Assembly (NCBI RefSeq): GCF_964204645.1
Contig: NC_134026.1
Location: 28,848,650-28,912,649 of the forward strand
Source of the DNA: Tubulanus polymorphus
Taxonomy: Eukaryota; Nemertea; Palaeonemertea; Tubulaniformes; Tubulanidae
Length of the DNA: 64,000 nucleotides
Reading direction: 5' to 3'
A program made the position numbers and the translations under genes. Positions 10,935 through 23,100 of the stretch are shown here, piece by piece; position 1 is the first letter of the stretch; every line of letters begins with the position of its first letter. The notes beneath the pieces are model-generated. The model was given only the letters and a program-made list of their open reading frames with translations, did not search any database and was not told where the DNA came from.

Positions 10935-13900
10935 AAATATTGTGTTTAAAATTCAGAATTTCTTCCTTTTCGAGCGATGATTCAACGAAGTACGGAATTG
11001 AGAGGAGATTCGTATACGGATAGAATTTCGAGGATCAAGCCTTCAGTCTACTCCAAACTGATGAACGACAAAAGCACGCTTAAGATTTAAGTTGCGCTTA
11101 TGCTTATTGTTATTTCATATTCGAACACGACAATTCGACATCAATGAAAATCAGCTTAATTGCTATTAATAGTCTAGATACATTTTTCAATGCCTCAAAT
11201 TTGGGATAGGTAAGAAATTTAATACAATATAAAGATAATTTCTATCATATTTTTAGAACAACCGGACAAACTTAGAAATAAATTGGAAGTGGCCAATTTA
11301 AATCATAATTGCAGGAGAGTTAAATTTCGAGACCGCTCTAGGCTACTACTCTCGCTCACATACCAATTAAACTTTCATTAAATGAATTTTATTACTAGAA
11401 GGTGTGCCTTGTTCTAACAAAATGACCGCTTGCTACACATCAACAATTTCAGAAAAAAAGGATAAACCTCTACTTGTATTGTTTGGGTATTCATTACGGG
11501 CAATCTTTCACTCAATACGTTATCATAACCCTATGTGTCATTGGATTAAATTAAGAATGTGTTTTCTCGAGTGGCTGCGCTTCAATTATAGCTTTCTAAA
11601 AGTGCCCCTGGGAACCAACGTATGGGCCACCGCTCGGAGAAATTGAGTGGAAGGAACTTTGCTGCGTGTTAACGTGATCCAATCAGCAGTCGGTCTATTG
11701 ATGTCTATCGTCGTCTGTGATCTATTTGGTGACGAGTCGAATGTTGCGAGTCTTATCTCGAAGGTCCAGCGACGGAAATGAGAGAATTTGCTAGTCGGTC
11801 GTAAACTCAATAATCTGCCTATTGCAGACATATCCTGCGAATTGGTGATAAACTCCAGTAAATTGAACAATCAATTGATCGCTGAAAATCCCCATTATAT
11901 AATCACCTCTGGCCCGAGTACAGCATTTCATTTGTGTTTCATTCTTGGAATATCAACGATACATTTAGGACAATATTCTATTGGATGACAAAAAAATCTA
12001 CAGTAATATTGGATGCCCATTAATTCTTTGAACTAATTTTTTACGATTTACTCGTCGGAACAACAAAAGAAACTCGCACCTGAGTCGGGAGTCGGCAATA
12101 TTCGGTTACACATTGTGATAGCCTAAATTAGTATTTAATGACAATAAAGCGATGAAGCGGAGGCACGCATCAGTCTGGGCCTTAATTGTGGGTTTGCCTC
12201 GTGTGACTGCCTGCCCAGCGGCTAAGGCCAATGACTGCCATCTTTTACCAATATTTTTTCATCTTTTCGCATGAATGTTTAATTCATTTGCTATTTTTTT
12301 GTCCGGTTACCTATTGAAATCGTGTCATTAATTCGACTGGCAGGGAACGGCGTACCAGGCGGTTGCTTTTCGTATAAAGAACTGTTTCCAAGACGAAAAT
12401 TCATTCGCGTAATTGAACAAAGTGGTTTTCATGCTGGTTTATTGTCCATTAGTCCTCGATAGTTCTTTCATCATGAAATTCATTTGAAAAATGACGAGGA
12501 CAATTATTCGTCCTTGATCAGACCACTTCATTTGTCTAGATCCCTGTGAGATTATTATACATAGTCAAATCGATTTCAAACACACAATTCTATAGTTCTA
12601 TACATCTCATCCAAAAATAGATAATCAATTATAAATTTCGAATCGATTAAAAAATGTCACCTTTTTTACATGACTAAATCATACCGCACCTTCGTGACCA
12701 TCAATGTCGACAATAAAACAGAAAGTACGTATACACAACAAAAATCCGGCTGTCGGAAGAGCAACGTAGCGGAAAGGAATGATGGACCCAGTGGTGGCGT
12801 GCATAGCGAAGATAAGTTTACTGAATTCAGATGAGATGAGGCTGGCAAACAGAGATAACACAATTTGCCACATACTCAATTCTCGAGCACTGCGTCATTC
12901 GACAATAGATAGCTTTAACGAGGTGCCAATTGCTCTAATAGAATTTTTATTGTAAACTCTATTACCAGCACAAAATTTATGTAATCATTTTAATGCAATC
13001 TGGAGATTTCTCAAATCTCAAAGTTAGATTTTGATATTATTGCCTTCGTGCGACAGAAGAATGAATTAAAGTAAGAAAGTACTAAATCTATTTGATCTAG
13101 ATTCAGAAAACACAGTGAAACGTGCTTTGAAATATCTCGCTCGTTTATCAGTAGTTATATTGAGGGTTTGCGCCTGCTATTCTCTGTCTCCTTTTTATTC
13201 TTCAAGTGACTTATATTTCACCTCACAAAAGGCAAACCTCAAACCAATTTTTCTCGATTCTTAATCGGCATAAGCTCAAAAATGAATCTATTGACCCGAA
13301 AGAATTGCCGTAACCCTGACTGACGCGGGCTCTTCATTGCTGTCTTAATCCATTGTCTGATGACAACGAGTCTCGAGTAGCGGTGAGTCCTTCTACCGAA
13401 GATGTGGCCTTTTTATCCGATGCTTCGTGACAAAAGGCGTCTTTCAGCAAACACTGCGTGCATGGGTCGATTTGAAAAAAAATGTAAATTGATTAACTTA
13501 CTTATATCTGACCATTTGAGCAGAAACGGCAGCGCGTGGCATTTTCAGAGCTACGTCGATTTTCTCACAAGAGAAGAAAAAGAGACAACGCTATTTTTTG
13601 AATATTCAAATGTTTGCGTCCAGTGGCCAAATTGTTTCCAGATTCCTTGGTTTAACGTCTAATAAATCTTACCACTGTCAAATTCATGTCCGTTAGCGAA
13701 TTATCTTCATGTAAACATCGCATTAATTTATTTTCGAGCATCAGTAGCGCGCGCTATCTTGTCTTGCGATCTGTCATTTTCCTGGCCAAACAGTAGTCCG
13801 CATTTATTGCAATGAATAGAAATTTTATAAACAATCCTTTCAATGATTTTACTTGTTAATCTGATGTTTTCAGACGAGGACGCCAAACTCTTCAAATTTA

Positions 13901-16337
13901 TTGGCACTCACGTCCACAGAAAAGGCCCCATTGTCCCCGAACGTACGCCCATCACACTACTAGGTGTTGAATTTTTATGGCGAAGTTATTAAAATATAAT
14001 CTCCACGTCAGATTTCCTTTGCGCGTGCTTCATTTGGAAAGAAAGTATCTTTTTCTAAAGGTAGATACTATCAGATGTATCGTCTCCACGTCTGTCTCGG
14101 GTATTAATCCTGCAGGAAATGAGTGGTTTTCAATCGCTGAGACATTTGAACATCCCACGAAGACAATATTACAGAAAACATGTAGCGTATTCTATACCTA
14201 AAATAAAACACGATATATTTGATTGAATTATACAAACGCAACCTATAAAACAAACTACTCTTTATTAATTGAACGATGATGATTATTAGTTCATTTGTAT
14301 GATAAGTGCTATATTATCATATCCAGAAGCATATTGCAATCATTGAGCGGAAATTAATGGTTTATTCGGCACCTTATTTTTCAGAAAATTAAAATATTAA
14401 TTCAGCGTGACTAAATGAAATTCAATACGCGCTGTTTTTGTAGTCATTTAATTCTAATTGGCATATTTCTTGCAACGCGCGACCGACATCCATTTATAGA
14501 AAAAGAACTGGAGAAAGGGAACAAAAGCGTCGCGCGAACACTGGCATTTTTATGGCGACTGTTTTCATAGTGAAGTTATGAACTCTGATATAAAGTGACT
14601 CCTCTCATTCTGAAGGGGCAGCCGGCAGAAACGATGTTAAATTATAGAGTCGAACACGCGCCACTCGAACGAATAGAATAACTGAACAAAAACAACGTCA
14701 GTTTCATCACATTTATGAACTGATGCAACAGATAAGAATGAATAATACAAGTACCACTTGATTTTTTGCTTTAATATCCAGTTTCGTGGTATTTTCTAGT
14801 TCAAAGTGTCAGTACACGAGTCAACATCAAGGACGCTTTCATAGGCCGATCAAATTACCTTCCGTTGATGATTTCTTGATACTTTGTAACGATTTAATTG
14901 TAGTTAACAAAACGTTGATATCGTATGACATGATTTCGGCGATTTTTATAAAACTGAACTTTTCATCGGAGGTTTACCCGTGTTTAAACAAACTGTTCAT
15001 ATTTCAGAAATAGTCGTCCGATGATCTTTCAGAAAAGATAGGCTACAGCCCGTTGATCCCAACCCTAAATTTGTCCAGTACGTATAGTCCCAACATCATC
15101 ATCATCAAAATAACCATTTCCAGGCAATGTCCCAGTTTACAAGTGCAATTTTCCTGTTTGATATTGTCTCTACAATTTCCGATTTCCGGGATATTTGATT
15201 ATAAGTATTTACGAAGACTTGGGTTTCCTAATTAAATCAGATTTGGTCAAGTGTTTCATAATAGAGCCACGCGCTTATGTTTGTACCATATAATAACAAC
15301 CACGTGTGGCTTAAACAATATGATACATACTTCAATTCGAATAACAAGTTGGTTTATGGTGGCTTAATTCAGCAAATGTCTTTTAAAAAATCCATCGAAG
15401 CTATTAATCAAAATGTTGGCTTTTTAGAATTTTTTTTCCTGTAGCTTAACGAGCTGAAAAATTTATGTCGAATAGATATTTCAGAAATCTGAACTAATCA
15501 TAATTACCGTTTAAATGAATTTTAACGGTTTGAATATTTCTGTGAAGAGGTCAAAAGAGAAATTAAATTCAAATCAAATTCATATCATTCATGTGATACG
15601 TTATACTGAAATGACAATAAACGCCTGTATTTACAACTGATGCTTCTTGCTTCATTACTATTCTAAACAGTTCATATTAACTTCGTTCAGCCAGTCGTTA
15701 CGAAGTGACAATCTTCGCTAATTCATTTAGTCTATTCATAACACTGTCTCTTCCAAATGAACGCTCAGACCCGGTGTCGTTCAGAAGCAAACGGCTGCAT
15801 TTTCCAAAAGAAAGGCTCTCAGGCAATAACGCAAGATTATTTCTATTAATGTGGAGTTATGAAGATGTAATCAAGCGAAACATAAACCCTGAAATTTTGG
15901 TCATCCATACTGCCACAATTCTGATATGTATCTATTGGTGACGTGGGTGGGTGCCGTTTCATGTTATGCACGTGTAATTCTACATAATAGCTCTTCCTAT
16001 TCAACGCGTTTAATTCTACTGTATGCGCTCGAAGGTTTCCATTCATCCACGGAGTTTGAAATAGTGTAAAAGTGGTTTATATGAAGCTTTTTTCTACGGA
16101 CAGTATTTCATATTTTCTCGTAGTGAAAACGTATTAAGAAATTATGTTTTCGCACGTTAAGATTGCTTGCTGAATAAAGGGAAAAGATTATGGCAGGAAT
16201 AATTATATCTTTTGACCACTCTTTAACACTAAGTACCCAATCATCGACAAAAGACGATCATCCCGCAATAAAGTAAAACCTTTGAGCCGATGATATACGA
16301 CAAATCCTGAAAGTTTTATGATAATAACCATCAATCA
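10935..16337. other. Gene desert upstream of TAL1
   Basis: About 5.4 kb without a supportable gene; the short open frames here have no start context, splice support or family resemblance. Parts (roughly 11.55-11.9 and 12.0-12.4 kb) are less AT-rich and of higher complexity than the flanks, as conserved regulatory DNA often is. Given the adjacent developmental bHLH gene, these are enhancer candidates by inference only. Confidence 0.4.
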
Positions 16338-16347
16338 GTCACGTGAC
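16338..16347. promoter_or_regulatory. Palindromic E-box GTCACGTGAC at the probable TAL1 promoter
   Basis: Perfect 10-bp palindrome with a CACGTG core, the class bound by USF/MITF/MYC-type bHLH-Zip factors. It lies just upstream of a candidate non-coding first exon of TAL1 that ends at a consensus donor (AAAG/GTAATT, 16594). Function is inferred. Confidence 0.35.
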
Positions 16348-16594
16348 ACAGTGCACCGGAAATGTGACGCAGTAGAGGGGAGGAGCTGGAAAATAAAATG
16401 ACTCTCGGTTGCAATATGAAGACGGAAATGTGTCGACGGTATTCAATCCTGTTTCGAAATCTCTTCTGGTCGGAAACAACCATAACATCGAAAAGGAAAC
16501 GTCGTCGGATTCTCGACTTATACTCGATATCAGCAACGAATCGACACGTTTTTATTTTACGCAGTTTCTAATTGGGATACGTCATAATTCAAAG
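16348..16594 (+). other. Candidate 5' non-coding exon of TAL1
   Basis: GC-richer block ending in an AAAG/GTAATT donor. Spliced to the acceptor TTTCTAG at 17314 it leaves an in-frame stop upstream of the ATG at 17322, so it would be 5'UTR and fixes that start. The 5' boundary is a guess. Confidence 0.3.
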
Positions 16595-17321
16595 GTAATT
16601 TAATTCATACTCATTTGAAACACGATTTCATCATTTTTACTCATTTCTCTAAGCACGTATTTATTAAACAACGACAGCACAAATAAAGGTTACGCTTGTT
16701 TGTTATGTTTTTTGTTTATCAACTAATACTTCTGAACAAAAAAAAGCTAAACCTGTGTAGTACGTATTTATACGAATTATTTCAACATAGTTCTAATAAG
16801 CAATACAATGAAATATACAGATTTGTACGGGTCTACCTTTACTTTATTTCATACGTAAATATTACATTTTTTGAAATTTTGCATTTTTGAAATCAAACCT
16901 AAACGCATTTTACAGGAATATTTGGGAATCTATTGAAACTCTTTCTTACTCGTATAGTGATTTTTTTTTCGTAAAACCGCACGTTATCTAAATGCTGCTT
17001 TTAAACTTCAATATTCAGTCCGATAGAAATGCCCAACATGTTTACGTTTATTTGCCATTATCATAAATACTCTAATTACTTTATTTATTTTATGTAACCC
17101 CTTTCAACTGTATAGATGTATCAAATGTTCAAAATATTTACAGAGTACAAATGACTCAATGCTAAAAATATTCCCTTAACGGTGGATGTTGTTTGAAATA
17201 TTCAAAAAGTAAATTCCAACCTCAACTAAAAACTGTCCGTGTTAGTAAACAGTGTAACAGTAGTAGCATAGCCTAGATAACCATTTTACCGAAATCATAA
17301 TTTTTTATTTCTAGGCTTAAC

Positions 17322-17924
17322 ATGGAGGTTAGTAAGTCAGAATATGATAATTTCTCTTCTGAGGAGGAAAGTGATCATGAACTAACCGAATCTGATCGTA
17401 ACGGCAACGATGAGAAAAACCTTCTAATGCAGACTCATTGCCAACAACTTTATATATACCCAACTGATGATAGGCCGCCTTTTTATCTTCCATATAGGGC
17501 TGGTGTGGATACTCGCCTATTCTCGGAGCCACGATTAATAACGCCTGGTCCAGCAAACGTCGTTGATGAGTTTGTTCCAGTGAGAAAAGTTGCCCGCAGG
17601 ATGTTCACAAATAGCCGAGAAAGATGGAGACAACAGAATGTGAATGGGGCATTCGCCGAGCTACGTAAACTCGTGCCCACTCACCCACCCGATAAAAAAC
17701 TCAGCAAAAACGAAATTCTTAGATTGACTATTCGGTATATCAGGCTTCTGAGCAAAGTTATCGACTATCAGAAAAATGACGGCGAAAACGATACATCGTC
17801 AAGGAGTATAATACACATGAACGATGACACGGGATCGCCAGATGAAACTGGTCGCGGATCAATAGTTGATTCACCTGTATCAAACTATTATCCCGATAGC
17901 AGCGGGGATGAGTCAAGTCCGTGA
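17322..17924 (+). CDS. TAL1: TAL1/SCL-family bHLH transcription factor
   Basis: Encodes 200 residues in one exon. Residues about 88-146 are a bHLH of the TAL/LYL type: [20 protein letters not shown] basic region and helix 1, the diagnostic loop [17 protein letters not shown], then helix 2 YIRLLSKVI. In vertebrates TAL1 dimerises with E proteins, joins LMO2/GATA complexes and drives blood and endothelial fate; invertebrate homologues act in neurons and haemocytes. The N-terminus is acidic and Ser-rich and the C-terminus is Ser/Asp/Pro-rich, with no other domain. It is shorter than vertebrate TAL1 (about 330). The exon follows a TTTCTAG acceptor eight bases before the ATG, so a 5' untranslated exon exists upstream. 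The large flanking desert suits a developmentally regulated gene. Confidence 0.92.
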   Translation: MEVSKSEYDNFSSEEESDHELTESDRNGNDEKNLLMQTHCQQLYIYPTDDRPPFYLPYRAGVDTRLFSEPRLITPGPANVVDEFVPVRKVARRMFTNSRERWRQQNVNGAFAELRKLVPTHPPDKKLSKNEILRLTIRYIRLLSKVIDYQKNDGENDTSSRSIIHMNDDTGSPDETGRGSIVDSPVSNYYPDSSGDESSP

Positions 17925-18428
17925 CATTACCTCGATGGAAAAACGATCTAGAAATTGTGTTGTTTTGAAAGCGATCATTTCAAGCGTAGATCATCACGTT
18001 TTATTGGTCATAGATTGCGAGATAGAACAAGTATATTTGGAGACTGTGAGATAAAATCGTGGCGTTTTCTTCTCGTTGGTGATGTGCTGCCCAAAACAGT
18101 GGAGCAGAGATAAAATATCACATCATAAAATCAGTGCAGAGGACAGTCAACGGTGAATACATATTTGAAATATAGTTCGTATATAACCGTAGAAATTAGT
18201 TGATATCTCGCCGACTTCCAATACGTTGAAAACACGAGAAATTGTAAATTGTGCCAAAATGTGTAAATTTGATTGACGAATGCGGAACAAAGTGTTAAAA
18301 CGCCGGTGCTAATAACTGTGTTAAAAATTTGTAAACTTTTCCATTTGAGAGTAGAAGGACTACAGAATGCATGTGAAATATGCCCATTATGTGAATCAGT
18401 TTTGTTGTACATTTCTTTAAAAATCATG

Positions 18429-18434
18429 AATAAA
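18429..18434 (+). terminator. TAL1 candidate polyadenylation signal
   Basis: AATAAA about 500 bases after the TAL1 stop codon. Confidence 0.45.
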
Positions 18435-18479
18435 ATATCACAAAAAAGAATTGATATCCATGAAGATTAGTTGAGTATT

Positions 18480-20112
18480 TTTCAGGGAAAGATGAAAATT
18501 GTCAATATGGAATTGTTGCGCCGTTGTTTCTTTCAGCCGGACAGAGTGATGATGTTTCATTGTCTCATTATATTGAGATGATTCGGACTTTCCGGGTCAC
18601 CGCATTCAACATCGCTATCATCGCGCTTGTTCCCGACACTTAAGAATTATTTTATAGCTTTGACACACGATGGTCGCAGCTATTCATTGACAGTTTTTTA
18701 TCTGTTTGGCGGGGATTAGTGAGAAAATTAACGGCCATGCAACTGTTTAAGGTGTGGGAAATAGCTGGCCAACGACGACTAATTTATCTGCTCTGCTTCA
18801 CACGTATGATGCCTCTAATCCGTGGATATTTGATAGTTCCTACGGTTGCTATATGCACTAGTAAAATTAGTATAATTTAATGACCAACAATCTCTTTATG
18901 AACATTTCATTGAGAATATGAGTCTTTTTATGGCGACATTTTTACAGGATTTTCCGAACCATTAAACACGACGACAGCGAATACAATAGGACAATCGCGT
19001 TCACTTTTTATCACACAGCAGCGCTCAACCTAACGTTCAATACAACCGATTCATGTCGCTCGGTGCCCCTGAAATAGGACGATGGTTTCTGTATATTTAA
19101 AGTAATCGAATGAATAAAAGGAAATAGAAATCTTCTAAGTCAATGCATCCACTTTCCTTTTACATTCACTTTTCACAAACTTGTTTAGTTCTACAGTTTA
19201 ATCCCTCACGTGATAAAACAACAAATCAACTAAAACTAATTTCTTTATTTAATATCGATACATTTATTATGAAAGCGCGAGAAAGAATGCACAAATAAAT
19301 ACCTACGAAGAAAAAGAGACAACGTTTAAATTGGACAATGACTGTTTTTGTTTTATCGACTAAGAATCCAATGTATAACCGGGGACAACGTCAATACTAA
19401 GATGTGTAAAACCAGACTAGAGACAGAGAGAGAATCTAAATCTATTTTCATAAATGAAGACTAGAATAGCAACGATTTTTGTGTTTTTTCCAATTTAGTT
19501 ATGTACTGCTTTTCTACTGATATTTTTATATTCTGAAGTTTTACTACGACATATTCTCTTCACATATTCATTCTTAAGAACTGGAAGACATTTCGTCTAC
19601 TATTATATCGTGTTGAGTAGAAGGGTTAAAAAGGTATATGATTCGTAAATATATATTATCATAAAATACTCTATATTGTGATACGCGTATTCATATAATT
19701 ATCATATAAGATATGAAGTAGTCATACTGCGTATCAGTTTGAATATCGATAAATATTCAGCATTATTTATTTCTAATACTAAATGGCATATAAACAATTC
19801 ACCCTGTTTTGATATTTTATCAGAATTTCACTCAAAAATGTTGATACATACCACGAAGTTGAAGATTTTTTTTAGAGCAATAACCGGCCAATAATCGGAT
19901 CGTTAGGCAATTTTAGAATAATTGAAGTTGTCTTTGCAACACGAGTACATTTGAAAAATCTAACTAATATCTAATTCAACTCAGTTTGCTTTGTACAATT
20001 ATGTTTCGATCTGAGTCTAATAATCTATGTTAATATTTTGAACCGATCAAATAATAAGTTATAAAATAAATATTTATATAAAGTTGTAAAACGTCTATTA
20101 CATCATCGTAAA
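18480..20112. other. Convergent spacer between TAL1 and the DOMON gene
   Basis: AT-rich. The stretch next to 20112 is probably the 3'UTR of the minus-strand gene, with minus-strand AATAAA hexamers near 19763 and at 19244-19249. No coding potential is recognised. Confidence 0.4.
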
Positions 20113-23100
20113 TTATAAATGAGTTATAGCATCTTCATCAGATACCAATCCAGCATCGTACTGACCAGTGGACGGTACACGTAGTAAATGGGACCCGTGT
20201 CTACCACTGCTACTATCTGAAGAACTAGAATCGGATGAACTAGAACCTCTTCGCAATGAACCTTGAAATCCGGCGTTTAACTGTGAATTGTCAGGGCTCT
20301 GGTCCCCTTTTGCTCGAAAACCTGTCATCTTCAATCCACCTGTATCAACACTCATCTATAAGAATATGAATCAAATCGTTACAGCGATTGTTTATGAGAA
20401 ATAAAATCAGACTCATTTTGTTAGATGTACAGTGGTTAAATATGAGATAGGAGGTTACGAGCTTCAGTTTCATTTCATTTGCTTCAAGTTTTCTTTTAAA
20501 ATTAGAATAGTTTTGTTAGATATATAGAAGTAACATAGTTAAATCTGTTACGAGCTGGTTAAGATATCTTTGATCCCAAGGTACATATTATTAGAATAGT
20601 GCAATGTGTTATGTACCTTGTACGGTTTTATTCCGTCCTGTGCTTTCTTCGGAGTGACGCGTGTACTAAGCTCAGGTCTTCTTACCTTCTTCTTCCTATC
20701 ATCGTCTTTCTTGATGTCTTCCTCGCTCGATGAAGACGTGGTTGAATGTTTATCAGACTCTACTTTTATCTCAGGCAAGTCGGCAGTAGGTTTAATTTTG
20801 ATATCTTCATCAGTAGTAAGATGCTTCTTTTTCTTGTGATGTTTCATCTTTTTCTTAGGTTCAATTTTTGTTCCCGCGGTAAATAGCTCTGGCTGTGCAT
20901 GAGCCTGAACTTCTATATCTGGTACAACAACATCTACATCCGAAGTTGTAATTGCATGCCACTCTGGAGGTGTAACGTCAAGTCGCTTCTGTTTCTTATC
21001 GTGATCGCTTTCTGATTCATCACTTTTTGATTTTTTCGATTTACTTTTCTTTTTTGGTAAATGTATTCCTCCTTTTCCAACATTGAACTTCCCCTTGTGT
21101 TTCTTTTTATGATCATCGTCGTCTTCGTCACTAGAGTGTTTCTCTTTACTTTTAATTTTTGGTGAAACATGATGCATCTTAGGTGTCAAGATACCTAGAT
21201 GTGCCTTAGGCTGCTTTTTCTTTCGTTTTGTATCATCATCAGAATCAACTTTGACTTCAATATTTGGTTCTACATTGAGCGTGTAATTGTCTTTCTTCTT
21301 TATTCTCGGACTTGGGACCCTTATTTTCTTGGTTTTTGGTTTATCCTTACGTTTATCACCACTTTCACTCGAAGAAGATTCGGGATGCTTCACATGTATT
21401 TCGGGAGGACTCTTTTCTATACTTAAATCCGGTGTCATATCATAATCTTTTTTCTTCCCAATACTTGGACTAGGTACAGAAATATTCAATTTATTCTTTT
21501 TCTTCTTTTTGCCATCACTACTTTCATTAGATGATTCGGCCTTCTTCGTAATCCTAGGACTTGGTATGCATATTCCACCAGAAAGTTTAGCCTTATGCTT
21601 TTCGTCACTGCTATCACTACTGTCTTCTTTGTCAACAGTTATTTCCGGTGTTTTAGTTTCAACATCAACATTTGCCTTTGGCTTTTTCTTTCGACCAAGA
21701 TTTGGACTAGGGAAGCGGAAACCACCTTTCACCTTAGACTGTTTAGGCTGCTTTTCACCATCACTTTCACTGCTTGACTTTCTATCATCAGAGACGTCAA
21801 CTTTGAAGCCGACATCTGGTACATCTGCATCTATTTCATGTTGCTTCTTTTTCTTGCCTAATTTTGGACTAGGAAAATGAATTCGACCTTTGCGTTTTGT
21901 TTTTAGCTTATCTTCGTCATCACTACTATTACCGGAACTACCATTCTCTTTTGATGGCTTCTTCTTCTTCTTCTTCTTGTCTGGTTCATCTTCACTATTT
22001 TCATCCTCGCTTCCAGATTTTTTGCTTCGCATCTTGAGCCGTGGTGATGGGACTCTAAGGTTAAAACCTTTTTTATGTTTCTTTTCATCACCACTCGACG
22101 GAAGCCCGATATCGGCTTCAACATCGAGTGTAGGTGCTTTTGGTTTATGATGCTTAATCTTTATCTCCTTTTCTACTTTAACCTCGGGAATCTTGTCATC
22201 GTCGGATATATTCCCTTGCATTTCAATAGATGGAATATTCATATCTATCCTACCCTTTCGATCATTATCAGAGACGTCTGGTGACCAAGTATTAAGCTCA
22301 ATTTTGTCTGGTTTCTTTTTGTTCTTATGTTTCTTGGGTTTCTTTTTCTCGTCGAAATCGCTTCGATAATCTGGAAGAGCAGCAACGACAGACATTTGAC
22401 CCTTCTCAATTTTTTCATCTTCATCTCCACTATCTATTTTTACTTCTTGTTGAAAGGTAAATCCACCAATGCTTGCTCGCTTTTTGAGTTTACCTTTCAT
22501 GCAGCATGGACTGCATGGTTTCTTTTTTTTTCTTTTGGTTGACGTCATTGCCTTGCCATCTGCCCCAACAGCTACTGTAACGTCATCATCGGACGAGACC
22601 GAACCGCAACATAGACAACATCGGGACGACCCGCAATGGTTTTCCTGTTTGATGACCTGTGTTTTTCCATCAGGACCAATGACTATAACTTCAGAGTTGT
22701 CTTCGGCACACGGTGAACAAGGGCTGCAAGACCCATTTGTCTTATATTTTCTTTCTTTTTTGACAGCTTGTGTTTGACCATCAGGACCGATAACTATATG
22801 TTCATCATCAGAATCTGCATGTGCCGAACAAGGACAGCATGGGCTACATGTACCACCATGTTTCTGTTGTTTCATGACCTGTGATTTTCCATCTGGTCCA
22901 ATTACGATAACTCTTTTAGAACTAGATGACTTGCAACACGAGGAACCCTTATCATTCTGTTTTGCCTCTTTTCTGACCACTTTTGTTTGTCCATCAGGAC
23001 CAACAACAATGTGATGTTCATCATCATCCGAGTCCGAATGTGCACAACATGGGCTGCATGGACTGCCGTGTTTGTTTTCATTAACGACCTGTGATTTTCC

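Noticed and set aside
12679-12879. Hydrophobic minus-strand frame in the TAL1 desert
   Set aside because: No splice sites, neighbours or family resemblance; kept only as part of the candidate regulatory region.
16409-16603. Open frame upstream of TAL1
   Set aside because: Lacks an ATG in frame and joins TAL1 only through a stop; better read as 5'UTR.
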